64,000 nucleotides of DNA. Origin: Hexactinellida sp. DTS-2022 (lineage: Eukaryota; Porifera; Hexactinellida). The stretch spans positions 1-64,000 of the forward strand of contig JAPNXP010000017.1 of NCBI GenBank assembly GCA_028753945.1, given 5' to 3'. The notes beneath the pieces are model-generated. The model saw only the letters and a list, made by a program, of their open reading frames with translations, made no database searches and was not told the DNA's origin. Made by a program: the position numbers and the translations under genes. Shown one piece after another: positions 20,964-32,078 of the stretch. Numbering within the stretch: the first letter of the stretch is position 1; the number at the start of each line of letters is the position of its first letter.

Positions 20964-22594
20964 CTATAATTGGTCAAAATTATTTGCTATACCGCGTATG
21001 TATTCTAAAGTATCGCGATTCTCATAATCTGAGACTAGATTTTGAAGCCTTTTGTCGCGCATTTTCATCTTTTTTGATTGTTTTTTCATTTCTCCAGTTT
21101 GTAATGATTGTTTTCGCTGTAAAGAACTTATAAATTTACTCATTGAAGGGTGGGAACATGATATGGATGTTTGAAAGCCATTGTGCCATCCCTCAAGGCT
21201 GTTGTTTTTGCGAGCTTGATGTTCTTGAACTCTTGTGAATACGTTCCATAACCGGATAGGAAATAGTGGTATTCTTCTAGTTCCATTTGGTAACTTTTTG
21301 TCAATGTAATTATCTTCGAAATATTTGGCTAGATTAAATGCATTTTCAGGGAAGACTTGCATTAAAAGATTGAAACAGTCTACAACCTCCATTTCTGGTA
21401 CAAATGCCAGTCTTGGTAACATCTTTATTTTTAGAGCGAATTCGGGACTTTCTTGATATTTCTGAGAGTCCTTCTACTTGAACGTTCCGATGAACTTTCT
21501 GAGATAAATGGAAGAAACAACCACTGATGACTGAAATATAATTGTTTTCAAGAGCGTTTATAGAAGCCTTTTCGAAATCGGTCATTATTGACACTGGGGT
21601 TAAAGCTGATTCTAATTCCAGTAGTTTTCGAAAAGCGGTGTCATAGGTTGCTTCGTCTTTATTCAATAACAACATATATACGCAGGGTAAGACTAATCCT
21701 CCCATGTCACCGTGAATAGCAGGCTTTCTTCCAGACAAAAATTTCTGCGCGCCTAGATTTAGTTTGAGCTCGTTCATTTTTCATTTTGTACGTCTAGTTT
21801 GCACATTTTGTATTAAGTTTATGGGAGCATCTCTCGATATTGTACGCCTAGACACGATTTTTGTCCGCCTAGATTAAAATCCATCCAAATTACGCTCCTT
21901 TAGGAGCGCTCAATACGCCTGGATAACACCCTGGTGAATAGTATACAATTGAAAGAACAATACCGGAACCACTTTAAAGGATCCATCGCAATGCCAATTA
22001 TTAGTTTGACTTAGAATTCTTAAGAACCTGGGAGTAGAATAGATAAGCATTCTCCTATCATCTCCAAACCCTGAATCATATAATAGAAACTGTTCATCCT
22101 TTAGACTAAGTGTGTATTTAGGTGGTATTATGATACTCGCTGCATCTCCATTTTGGCCACAACTTTCAATACCGATGTTCTTGTATGATCGTATTGTACG
22201 TTTAACTGATTCAAGTTTTGGCAATTTGTTAACCGTACCTGAATTAATAGTTTCCAACATTGTAGACAAATACTTCTGGAGCTTTGTTCAAATTTCTTCG
22301 CAAGAGACTTTGACTTGCAATAGGATTGTAACATTTCGATACGCTCTTGTGAAGGTGCATACGTGTTATCATGTGTAATTTGAGCGAGGTCTGATGGTTT
22401 TATGATATTATCATTCCGCGTGTTAATACGAGCATTACACTTTCCACGTAGTTCACATACCCAATACAGAACATCACCAGATGTACGATTTAGGGAATAG
22501 ATAAATCCGTTTTAGTGATTACCTCATTATGCGACAGTGAGTAAGCATATTGGCAATCTGGTGTGACCAACGTGTCCCATTCATTAATGTCCAT
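20964..22594 (-). pseudogene. MULE transposase with FLYWCH zinc finger, split by a hAT MITE
   Basis: From ATG at 22594. An N-terminal FLYWCH finger is readable (VLYWVCELRGKCNAR, then THDNTY), with a frameshift near 22500 and another near 22330. The MULE core has WHCDGSFKVVP (first catalytic Asp), then IMTDFEKA (second Asp), then the CFFHLSQ segment. The C-terminus carries KNNSLEGWHNGF and a basic Lys/Met-rich tail. A 214-bp MITE at 21720-21933 lies between the first Asp block and VLPCVYML; its removal restores a continuous frame there. There is a further frameshift near 21420. No RING domain follows, unlike the MULE at 9939. Terminal repeats were not found. It lies in the PAR6 intron, antisense to it. 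Confidence 0.88.
21720..21933. mobile_element. hAT-type MITE, CAGGGTGTTATCC family, copy 2
   Basis: 214 bp; ends CAGGCTTTCTTCCAG and GGATAACACCCTG. GTGAATAG is duplicated exactly at 21712-21719 and 21934-21941. It interrupts the MULE transposase. Confidence 0.95.
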
Positions 22595-23189
22595 GTTCTA
22601 TTTATCTCTTAGAGGGCGCGAATTAAGTGCGATTAAGTGAATTTTCATACTTCTCGAAATGTGACAATGACGTCATAACCTGTCGAGGTGTGAAAATTTT
22701 CGAGTGGAAACCTCAACTTGTGGGCGAATGCCAAAAGTTACCCATATATGCCAAAAATCAGATTTGGAAACGGTCCAGTTTCTTCAATCAACTCGGAACA
22801 TACAAACATGAGTTCGAAGGCCATTCACTATATTCAAAATAACACCATTTACTACAATATTAACATTGTTTTGAATCTTATTTGCATCTCCGACTAATAA
22901 CAATTATGAATCACATTACTAAACATTATACTACTTAAATTTCTTCATCTTTCGAGAATCTTTTCCCCGATTAGCAAGATGAGAATTATAATCACTGACT
23001 TTGTTGTAAATGTGTCAATTGGTTATGACGTCAAATACATACTTCAAAATAATATCCCAATGAGATGTGTTGCAACAATGGTATGGCATACATCTCTCCA
23101 AGTTTCACTAGCTGTGATCTCGTGTATTTAATACCCAATGCGACTAAAGTCTGAATCGAAGGTCATTTTACCAGCTAAGACATAAGTGA
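22595..23189. other. No gene recognised
   Basis: Sequence between the MULE and the P-like remnant. A 71-codon plus-strand frame (22627-22842) has no recognisable motif. The left end of the older P-like element may be hidden here. Confidence 0.35.
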
Positions 23190-23349
23190 CTTGTCGTTGT
23201 CAATTTCAACAAAGATCTTATAAATTATGACAACTGCTTCTAAGATAACATCTGAAGGCAACTTAAGTGATCCTCTGTCAATTAACTCTAAGTATTGTTA
23301 TTTTGAGTCTGGTGAATATTCGATATTAATTTCTTTATCGATAGTGAGG
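23190..23349 (-). pseudogene. P-like element B, C-terminal piece (left of the inserted element)
   Basis: Minus-strand reading LTIDKEINIEYSPDS, then DRGSLKLPSDVILEAVV and KIFVEIDND aligns with the C-terminal part of the transposase at 23841-25754. It continues directly from the piece ending at 27070 once the element at 23350-27069 and one copy of AGTGAGG are removed. It contains a stop, so copy B is dead. Confidence 0.85.
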
Positions 23350-23840
23350 CATAACATAAAGCCTAACATCAAAATGTGGATTTTGGACCAGGGATGTGTA
23401 GTTAGCCGATATGAACGATACAATACAGGCGATAGCAAATTTAGAGAAGATGTATATTTTTAGTCAGTTAAACCTTTCTGAAAGCTTTAGAACCTTCATA
23501 TCACTGATAATACGGTTTCCACCCCATAAGCATACTAAAATTGAATACAGCTGATTTAATATTAATATATAATTCAACAAATATTTAATAGTTATAGACA
23601 TAATTTTACAATTACAGGTCACAAATACATTATAAGAGGCAACACGGTACATTCATCACTCATTAGTTTCATCAAACATCTCGCAACAGCATCGAACTTC
23701 TCATTACTATTTATTATTCTGACGGGAACATCACTAAATCTTTCTGTTACCTAGTGTAAAATGATAAAATATATTTGTGGTTCCAATTAACAAAACACAA
23801 AATCAAATCAACTAAGAATACACACATGAATACGTATGAT

Positions 23841-26280
23841 TTAATGGAATTTTTTTAACTTTCGCTTCTCAGTATTCTTGAAAATCACCATAGAATTGTA
23901 ATTTTTAACCTTATTCGCTAAGAAACAATTCCCAGCTACGAATACAAGCTTCTGAAGGATATGAGAACCATTCACACTACAAGATGAACACTTCTCTCTC
24001 CATAATTTACAACCATCAGCATCTAATAATACATTCATAGATAAGTCAACAAGAATTTTTCTACAATGACCTTTTACAAATATCTCCATTAGTTCGCTAT
24101 CATTTTCTATGCAAATAAAGATCTTCCAAACAGTGACAATAGATTCTAGGACTACCTCCGATGGATATTTCAAACCTCCTCGATCAGAGAGTTTTAATAG
24201 TTTGAACTTAGATATAGTATCAGATTCATCGACGAGTAAATCTCTTTCAATAGTCAAAGAATCCCGGCATATACGACATGGTTGACTACGTTTCAAGTAT
24301 TGATGTACTGAATAGCCAGCAATAAAGGCTAATGACTGAAGTACCTGAAATTTACAGTTAATGGCTGAGAGGTCTGATATAGCGCTCAAGAAAGGATCAA
24401 GGTCAACTTCACTGGTAGAATCTGCGCTATCCGATGGTGAAAATGATTGAATGAACTCTTGCAAAGAAGTACTAGAATCATTCTGATTGGAAAATAGACG
24501 TAGTATATTGGATACTTTAAGACGACGTTCTGATTCTAAGATCTGAAGATAGGAAACATGATAATTAGCTCCTGACATCATACGATATAGTCCAAAATGA
24601 TGTTCCAATGGATCAATCTGCAAGAAAGATGTCAAGAGGTATGAGAACCCACAGTCCTGAGTTAGAAAGTTTGCTATCTGTGGCAACACGAGGCATGCTT
24701 GTTTGAAGCTGGTAAACGTCTGCTTGCTTAATTTGCCATCTTTCCCAGACAGTGACTCCCAAGCTTCTAGCCAATAGATAATCCTAGTCAGTAAGAGAAA
24801 ACGCTCATCGTTAAATCTTATTGGATTAGACAATGGGTCGTTCAACCTGATATCTTTATATGGCATATTGATATTGAAAATTTTCCAGAGAGATAGGAGA
24901 ATCTCAACGAAATCAGAGGTGTTGCATTTGAATGCAGGAGAACGCTGCTCATCCTGGATAGCTAGATCAGCAATTGTAGATTCGTGTACTACTTTTAGGA
25001 CCAACTTAACATTTTGACGTTCTAAATTGGATGGATAACAAGCCTTAGAAGTCAAACGAGGGGCAAGTTTAGCAAGGCTATCTCTCTCAGAATTATATAG
25101 TATACGGATATCACGGGAAGAAGCATGACAGATTTTCAATGGATAAGCGCATCGGTCAATAGAAAAACAGTTCAAATCAGGATAAGAAAAGAGCTTATTA
25201 TCAGTTTGTTGATTCAACCAATTATTGCGAATAGTTTTCAGAATATGTACGAAGTCAAATGTAAGGAAAAGACCTCTGCGTATATCACAAGGGTGTGGTA
25301 CTCGAGTCTCCAGCTTTCTATTAGGGGAAAACAATTTGATAAGTTTCACATTAAGGGGATAGTTGTCAGTGGAGATGATTTCAACGAACAAGCCACAATC
25401 TTCAACATCATGAATACAAGATTTGATAGTGTCGAATATCTTTTCAGCTGTTACAGAAGCACATGGGAGTAGACGAACAATACAAGACCATTTCTTATAC
25501 AGACTCGACACCATGATAGCGAAAACGGTCTTGGTAGGATTATCTGGATCGAGGTTTGAAGCAAACAATCTCCCTCCTTTATAAGAAATATCAGATTTCA
25601 CGTGAATTTCATCCATTTGAATAATGACATGCCTCTGTTCCTGAGAAAAGGAATGTGTGGATTCCTTAAGAAACAAAAAGAATTCATTTTCTAGTCCAAA
25701 GGATGAATACAATTTCTGTATGGTATTGGAATGAGTAAGAGAAATGCAAGACATGCTCTATGGATAGTGATAAGAAGCAGGAGAAATGAGATGTGTTTTA
25801 AGAGCTAAGATCTGCGTCAATACGTTATACCTCCGCCTCTTTTTTGGAACAAGACTATTTCGAAGCTGACAAATAACAAACTGGAGCCTTGGAACTTCAG
25901 GACAAGGAACCAAATCATCATCAGATTTACCGTCGTACATGTTATTATCAATAACTTGTTGGATATTACTTTCCGCAGATGCGATATGAGTTGTGTTATC
26001 AAAATTAGTGGAAATATTCTCAGAGATTTTGGGAGCAGATGACGGAATAGAAATTTCAATTAGAAGCGAATCAATTTGTCGAACATCACATAGCGTTACG
26101 ATATAAATTGGAAGATTTACACCATTATGAAAAACTTTGACGGACAAGTCAAAATTTACCGATAAGTACGTATTAACTTCAATCTTACAACTATCTATAC
26201 GAGGACGCATAAAAATTAATGTATATTCGTCGGGATACCACGTAGACCATATACTAGCAATTGAGAGTAAGGTAACTTAG
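23841..26280 (-). pseudogene. P-like transposase, catalytic part, with one in-frame TAG
   Basis: From about 26280 the frame runs through 26210 and 25758 to the stop at 23841; one TAG (25760-25758) interrupts it, and AGC ATG continues in the same frame. Downstream of the TAG the open part is 637 residues (25754-23841). It shows the RNase H-like segment IIQMDEIHVKSDISYKGG with a catalytic Asp near residue 48 of that part, then FDFVHILKTIRNNW near 170 and DPLEHHFGLYRMMSGANYH near 378, which fits the conserved acidic/histidine region of P and THAP9 transposases. A Cys-rich segment (CRICRDSL) and a basic tail follow. Transposase cuts the element's ends using GTP and the THAP domain for DNA binding. 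Only the TAG seems to block it. Confidence 0.9.
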
Positions 26281-26312
26281 CTTGTAAATCATGGATCTTG
26301 AACTTTTAATTC

Positions 26313-26720
26313 TCCTCGACATCTGACTCTAGACTTAGTTTAACTGCTTGATAGAGAAGTTCGTCATCCTTGTCCTCTAGAGATAGACGTGCGTTTGGTG
26401 GCAGTATGAGATGAATAGTACCGTGGACATCCTGGTAAAATAGTTGGCACAGCTCCATCTTTCAGCTTAGGACGGTTTCTTGGTATTTCTCGATAACTTC
26501 CGTCTCCATTGGGAACTTTGTGTGTTGTTTCTACTTCATCTTCTCTAAAATGTTTTGAGCACACGTACACGACTTTCAGTTCATCTATATCATCTCTGTG
26601 TAGCGCTCGTAACCAAGCATGTCTCAGTTCATCCGGCGTTTGTGGCATCTTGAACACAGGTATTCTGTCGGTTGGGTCATAATTGCTTTTACAACCTGGT
26701 GCAGAACAGTTGTTGGGCAT
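26313..26720 (-). CDS. THAP zinc-finger domain of P-like element A, with a UIM-like tail in the next frame
   Basis: The open frame 26720-26364 has 118 codons. It is a full THAP domain: C5 and C10 (NNCSAPGC), a conserved Trp in HAWLRAL, C54 and H57 (YVCSKHF), and AVPTI at 90-94. THAP domains give sequence-specific DNA binding and recognise the transposon's own subterminal sites. After residue 110 the frame ends, but an overlapping frame reads ARLSLEDKDDELLYQAVKL followed by SLESDVEEN and a stop at about 26313. This has the pattern of a ubiquitin-interacting motif. Either a small indel has moved the tail out of frame, or splicing joins this exon to the transposase exon starting near 26280. I could not place an intron with good GT-AG ends. 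Confidence 0.85.
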
Positions 26721-27069
26721 GATAATAGCTAGGTAAACGGAAGCAGATTGGAAAGTATCAGAAAGGTGGATTAATAAAGAGAAATAGTGAGAAATAAAGA
26801 GATATTAGTGGAAATACAAATTTTTAGATAAATGTTTATTTATGTACATTAGTGAATATATACATTATGGGTTATTAATAATTTCATCTTCAAAATTAAC
26901 CTTGGTTGCAAATTGACCAATTTTATGGTTGGTTTGGCATATTATAGACTATTTAGTATCAGAAATAGCCAATAAATGATATTCCCTTCGAAATCAATTC
27001 ATATCGGCTAACCCATCCCTGGTCCGAAATCCACATTTTGATGTTAGGCCTTATGTATAGTAGGCTATG
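26721..27069 (-). promoter_or_regulatory. 5' leader and terminal region of P-like element A
   Basis: About 350 bp of AT-rich sequence between the transposon end and the THAP ATG at 26720. It must hold the promoter; TATAATATG on the minus strand near 26945 is a candidate TATA-like sequence only. Confidence 0.4.
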
Positions 27070-27436
27070 AGTGAGGTAATTCAAACAGGTAGAACATTTC
27101 TCAGACCGCTTATAGAATTGATGTACTGCATATCCTGACATAAGTGCTAGTGCTTGCAACGTTTAAGAATCATACTCGATTGATTCTATTTCCGGGAGTT
27201 TGTCTATATATTTTTCGATGGATAGAGATGTTGCAGTCGAACATCCTGGATCTTGGCAATTGGAAAATTGCTTGATGAAATCTCTGACTGAAATTTGTTT
27301 TGTAGAAGATTGATACAGATTTAAATCCTGGATACCTTCAGTATACGCTCAGACTCAAGAATTTCCATAGTAGGAAATATGATAGTTTGCTCCAGACATT
27401 TGTCTGTATAATTATCCCGAAGTGATGCTCTAGTGC

Positions 27437-27568
27437 AGGAGTCGGCAACCCCCGGCCCGCGGGCCAGATCTGGCCCACGAGGCGAAATTATCCGGCCCGC
27501 TGCTCTCTATAAACATGATCATCGTGACCCCCGATTCGGCTCCCGATTAAAATGATGCATTAGAGTCT
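27437..27568. mobile_element. hAT-type MITE fragment
   Basis: Begins CAGGAGTCGGCAACCCCCGG, a common hAT start, inside P-like copy B. Its right end is not recognisable and the flanks CTCTAGTG and GTCTAATG only partly agree. Confidence 0.5.
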
Positions 27569-28775
27569 AATGCATCATTTTGGAGGAATATAGTCAGAAC
27601 GTATGAGAATCCACAGGTGTTGGTTAGGTGGCGAACTAAGTGAGGTAAAACTAAACATGTATGTCGCAAACTAGTGAAGGTCTGACGGGTTAGTGATGCC
27701 TTACTAGTTCTTGTGATTGCTTCACATGCATCAATTCAGGAGACTATGCGTTCTAAAAAGAGGAGGCGAGGATCATCCTTGACAAGAGGCTTTGATAAGG
27801 CGATATTCAATCGGGTTCCCTCCTGGGGTGTACTAACATTGAATATTTTCCATATGTCTAAAATAATAGATACAAATTCTGCCGTCTGCGTTTGGAAGTT
27901 AGGGTTTCGTGCGTCATTTTGAATTTTCAAGCCAGCGATAGTAGATTCGTTAAATACCTTGAAGGCTAATTTCACGCTCTGACGTTCAAAACTGGTGGGC
28001 CAACATGATTTTGCTGTCAGGTGGTGAGCAATTTTACGAAAGAATGTTGTTCTTGTTTATTGAGCAATCGGACATCTTCAAAGCATGCTTTGTACTGAGT
28101 AAGAGGATGTTTTATATGTTCAATTGAAATATCATCAATAGAGGGAAAAATAAGGTGTGGTTAAAATCTTTGGTGTTAAGCCAATTGTTCCGAATAGATT
28201 TTATTATATGAACGGCATCAAATACAAGGACAAGGTTTCGATTAGTATCATATGGATGAGGAACTATAGGACTGAGTGTTCTTTGATCAATGGAAAACAT
28301 CTTGAAGATATTTACATTTTGAGGTAGTTATCTGAACATAGTACCTGAACTAATAAACCACATTTTTCGATGTCACCAATTACAGATTTGATAGTGAGGA
28401 ACAGTTCTGAAGCGTTGGTAGATGAAAGCGGGAATAATCGAACAATTGTTGACTACTTTTTGTGGAGACTCGAAACCATTATTGCTAAAACTGTCTTTAC
28501 AGGATCTCCTGTGTCCATTGTAGGTGCAATGATTTTGCCACCTTTGTATGTGATATCGGATTTCACATGAACTTCGTCAATTTGGACAATAACGTTCTTT
28601 TGCTGAGCTGAGAAGTCACGTGCAGAGTTTTTTAGGAAGATAAAATATTCGCTTTCTAATCCAATAGGTCGATAAAGTCTCTGTAATATGTGGAATGTTG
28701 TAGGGATAAACAATCGAGTGATTGTAAGTATGTATAACATGCGTGGGAATAAATATGGGCATTGAGTGACAATAC

Positions 28776-28834
28776 CTAAAGATTTATGGAGAACATTTGC
28801 CTTTTAGATTGCATCACTTAATTAATTAACATAC
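28776..28834 (-). other. 59-bp intron in P-like copy B, absent from copy A
   Basis: Donor CCCAG|GTATGT and acceptor ATCTTTAG flank it. The codons on both sides align with an uninterrupted reading in copy A (NVLTQILALKT near 25800). Confidence 0.8.
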
Positions 28835-28989
28835 CTGGGTAATAACGTTGTATCTGCGCCTATTTTTCGGTACCATGATATTTTCAAGCTGGCATAAAAT
28901 AAAGTTAAGTCGTGGGAGGTAAGCGGAGATGCTAACATTTTCTTCATTTAACAACCCTGAGTCACTCGAGTTATGCTTGAAATAATGAA

Positions 28990-29560
28990 TTTGGCTACCA
29001 TATTTGAATTCAGCACACCCGATAACCCCTATAAATAGTTTGGAAGCGTCTCTATATGTTAAATACCTTCTGAATTAATTTGAATTAAATACGCCGATAT
29101 ATTACTACTGCAGAGTATTCTTGCAGAAGAAAATATACTCACATATTCTGTCGTTGTTGTGGAATGTAGAATTTTTGTTTTCTAAAGGAAAATAGAAGCT
29201 TACTCGATCACACGAGTTGAATCAATATATTTATCACAAGTTGAAACTATATAATTAGATTTAACACTTTCAATTGAACTGAAGTGTTAATAAACAAAGG
29301 AAATTTGCAACTCAATTGTGGCACGAACGAATCCAAATTTGAAAATTCTTGCACTGTGAAAAGTTGTAGAATTCAATTCTCTATCGAAATTGAATATTCG
29401 GGCACAATTTATTGTTCCTGTTGCAACATAAAACAGGTGTAAAAATGTAGTTCAAAATCGTGACCCCAGGTGCACATATGTAACCCATGAGACAGCTATC
29501 CTGAAAATTTGGGCTCTTAGTTACGAAAACTCTTCTGTGGAGAGGATATGGACCAAAAAT
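28990..29560 (-). repeat. Dispersed repeat unit U, partial, reverse orientation
   Basis: On the minus strand it has the unit's head words in order (CCTCTCCACAGAAGAG, CTAAGAGCCCAAATTTTCAG, GTGCACCTGGGGTCACGAT) followed by its AT-rich middle. Preceded on that strand by the palindrome repeats at 29580-29760. The tail hairpin is absent. Confidence 0.8.
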
Positions 29561-29579
29561 ATAACAAGGCCGTCATTTC

Positions 29580-29760
29580 ATTACTGGGCCACTATAGTAT
29601 AGTATAGTCGGCACAGTAAAAAACACAAAGGCATGATTTGAATACTGGCCCACTACAGAGTAGTCGGCACAGTAATAATAAACGCAATGAGTTCAATATT
29701 GCCACTACGTAGTAGTCGGCACTAAGAAGTTTATGATTTTGGACGGCCGAAATAAGTTTA
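29580..29760 (-). repeat. Diverged copies of the palindrome array
   Basis: Three or four worn units with GCCACTATAGTATAGTATAG and TCGGCACAGTAA, reverse orientation to the array at 48905-49806. They precede a U unit, as the arrays at 49806 and 54190 do. Confidence 0.75.
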
Positions 29761-29824
29761 CTCACCCTGATATAAATGGTTTTCTGCGCCATTGGTTAGT
29801 ACTACTATGTACTATTTTACCTTT

Positions 29825-29970
29825 CACGGGCGTCGCACGGCTCTGAAAAATCTCTGGCCAAACCGTTAAAGTGGTCCGGCCAAAACCGGACCGTCCTATA
29901 TAATATAGTAGAATAAATTAAAACTGGTCCGGCCATGGCCGGACCAGCCGGACCGGGTGCTACGCCTATG
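29825..29970. mobile_element. hAT-type MITE with CA(T/C)(A/G)GGCGT ends
   Basis: Ends CACGGGCGTCGCAC and GGTGCTACGCCTATG, with GGCCGGACC repeats inside. The flanking CCTTT is shared but a full 8-bp duplication is not clear. Confidence 0.65.
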
Positions 29971-30144
29971 CCTTTGATGTTACTTAATAGCGTTTTGTAT
30001 ATTACGAAGTAGTAGTCGTACACATGCAAAATAGAATTGATCTTTCTTGATCATTACTAAGATATAGACTATATTATAATTGCTCCTATATGAATCCATA
30101 TCATCTAGGCCAAGTAATAACTATAAAACTTAAATAGCTAACTT

Positions 30145-31060
30145 TTACTGTGCCACTGTGCCGATAGTGGGCCAGTCTAATCTTACTGCCTTGGTTTGTT
30201 TGTTTTTTAGTCCGTTTCCGCTCTAGAGGCCAGAGTTTCATTGCCCCGGAGCTCAAATTTTAGTATCGGTGTCCCATATGTTACAGACTAGGATGCGACT
30301 CGTGCGGGATTTATTGTAAATCACGGGCTGTTGGCCATTTTCCACAGGCCGCGGACCCAAAACGGGCCGAAAAGAGTCAAAAAGATCAACTGTTAATTTT
30401 CAATAACAAATAAATTTAAACGTCTAGGTGCACTAAAGCTAATAACTTCCACCATTATTAGAAAGAAAAAGGAAACAATTAACGAAACTATCAAAGTGTT
30501 GCCGGTATAAAAAGTTTCATATATATACTATTTCCCGCATCTTATAACGCGGAAATTATATGAATTCTTAATTCTTAGAGAATATTTTCACTAATTCAGC
30601 CAACGGTGCCATAAAATAAACAAATTCCTTAAATCGCGGGCTGGAGGAATAAATAAGCGGGCCGCGGGCTTTGAATAGCGGGCCACGGGCCACGGGCTTT
30701 ACGGGTCGCACCCTAGGTTACAGATGTGCATCTCGAGCCAAATTTTTAATAAACCATTTTTTTTTTCCACTTTGACACCTTTGAAAATTTGTCTGGGCCA
30801 TAACTAAAAAATGTGATACTAAAGACTTATTTTTTATAGACCATTGGATTCACCATAAAATTTTACGTCAGATAGGTCTATCCGATTATTTAGTTTGAGC
30901 TCAGAACCTACCACAATTTAGGTGCTAATTTCCTTTGTTTACTAACGCTACAGTTCAGTTAAAAGTGTTAAATCTAATTCTATTGTTTCAACTTGTAATA
31001 ATCATGTTGATTTAACTTGTGAGATCGAGTAGTAGTCCAGCGGCATAGACATAAAGTTTC
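30145..31060 (+). repeat. Dispersed repeat unit U with head palindrome, interrupted by a hAT MITE
   Basis: One worn palindrome unit (GTGCCGATAGTGGGCCAG) leads into the U head. The head is cut at GTTACAGA by the MITE at 30288-30716 and continues as GTTACAGATGTGCATC. The middle blocks AACTTGTAATAATCATG and TTGTGAGATCGAGTAG follow. Confidence 0.8.
30288..30716. mobile_element. hAT-type MITE, 429 bp
   Basis: Ends CTAGGATGCGACTCGT and ACGGGTCGCACCCTAG match at 14 of 16. GTTACAGA is duplicated exactly at 30280-30287 and 30717-30724, splitting the U unit. Confidence 0.93.
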
Positions 31061-31202
31061 AACAGATTGTTCATTTTTTTGATAAAAGCACCAAAATTTG
31101 TACACATGTACTTTGATGTAGTGCGAACATTTTGGGATATTGAGGCAATTGAAAAAGTGTCTATATCGGCCATGACAGCTCGTTAAAGTTAACACGTCCG
31201 AT

Positions 31203-31515
31203 CATAGGCGTCGATATTTTTGGTATCCTTTCAAAATCTGGGGGGGGTCAAAAACAGTTTATCTCTATACCTCATCATTAATATTATCTCATTATTAATA
31301 TTCATTACACAATTAACAATAAATTAACAATTTGTTTTTGTAACACCTTGCGAATTAATCTGTAGAATGAATAGTCGCATTCATTGTAAAAAACAAACAA
31401 TCTATGAAACATCGAGGTTAATAAACTTGGGGGGGGGGGCTGGGATACTCGGCCCCCCCAGTTTTAAAAACTAGGGGGGCCTGCCCTCCCTGCTCCCCCA
31501 TTAATGACGCCTATG
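31203..31515. mobile_element. hAT-type MITE with CATAGGCGTC ends
   Basis: Perfect 10-bp ends CATAGGCGTC and GACGCCTATG; CGTCCGAT is duplicated exactly at 31195-31202 and 31516-31523. The 313-bp interior has long G and C runs. Related ends at 35640. Confidence 0.93.
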
Positions 31516-31580
31516 CGTCCGATAGTGTTCGCCGGACTTGTTTCCCATAAAAACTTGTTCAAATTAAGTTATATCGTCTT

Positions 31581-32078
31581 TTTATTGTTGATTTCGGTTT
31601 CCAAGTAAAATTTCCGATAATTTGATGTATCACATGACCATATTTGGAAGAATTTTTCCATAGCAACGCTGGAATGTACCAGGAATGTGTCAAAAATTTC
31701 TTTCTCCAATTGTGTCCTTACCCAATCGAGTGACCCCTCTTTCGACTCCAATCAACTACCTGAGTATAATTATACACATACCAACCCTGTAAAACGTGAT
31801 TTGATAAAATTATTCGATATTTATGGTAAATCACTAATAATCTCGAATAATTTTATCAAATCACGTGTTACAGGGTCGGTATGTGTATAATTATACTCAG
31901 GTAGTTGCCTGGAGTCGAAAGAGGGGTCACTCGATTGGGTAAAGACACAATTGGAGAATGGAATTTTTGGCACATTCATGGTACATTCCAGCGTTGCTAT
32001 GGAAACATTCTTCCAAATAGTCATGTGATATATCAAATTATCGGAAATTTTTCTTGGAAACCGAATTCAACAATAAAT
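31581..32078. mobile_element. Foldback element of about 0.5 kb
   Basis: Two arms of about 235 bp are near-perfect complements. The outer words are TTTATTGTTGATTTCGG and CCGAATTCAACAATAAA and the centre is around 31820. Arms include GGTATGTGTATAATTATACTC. No coding capacity. A target duplication was not resolved because the next repeat starts immediately. Confidence 0.85.

Larger units (their letters stand above)
23350..27069 (-). mobile_element. P-like (THAP9-type) DNA transposon A, nearly intact
   Basis: A 3,720-bp element. In minus-strand orientation it starts CATAGCCTACTATACATAAG and ends with the complement of CATAACATAAAGCC; the second end lacks about 10 bp. Inner terminal sequence of about 60 bp (AACATCAAAATGTGGATTT, GGACCAGGGATG, TTAGCCGATATGAA) is also shared. 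AGTGAGG flanks it on both sides (23343-23349 and 27070-27076), a 7-bp duplication. CA at the ends is usual for P elements. It encodes a THAP protein segment and a transposase and is inserted in the coding region of copy B. Confidence 0.93.
27070..28985 (-). pseudogene. P-like element B, older copy, interrupted and decayed
   Basis: Minus-strand homology to transposase A is spread over many frames. At 28985-28835 it reads RLNFILCQLENIMVPK and RRRYNVITQ, then a GT-AG intron (28834-28776), then the block equivalent to ISPASYHY. Next come VIVQIDEVHVKSDITYKGG, FDAVHIIKSIRNNW and a long stretch to SGYAVHQFYKRSEKCSTC near 27100. There it is cut by element A (7-bp target AGTGAGG) and resumes at 23349. 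A small hAT-like fragment lies at about 27437-27568, and a U repeat borders it at 28990. Several frameshifts and stops are present. Confidence 0.88.

Noticed and set aside
25125..25472. 115-codon plus-strand frame
   Set aside because: Antisense to the P-like transposase; no motif of its own.
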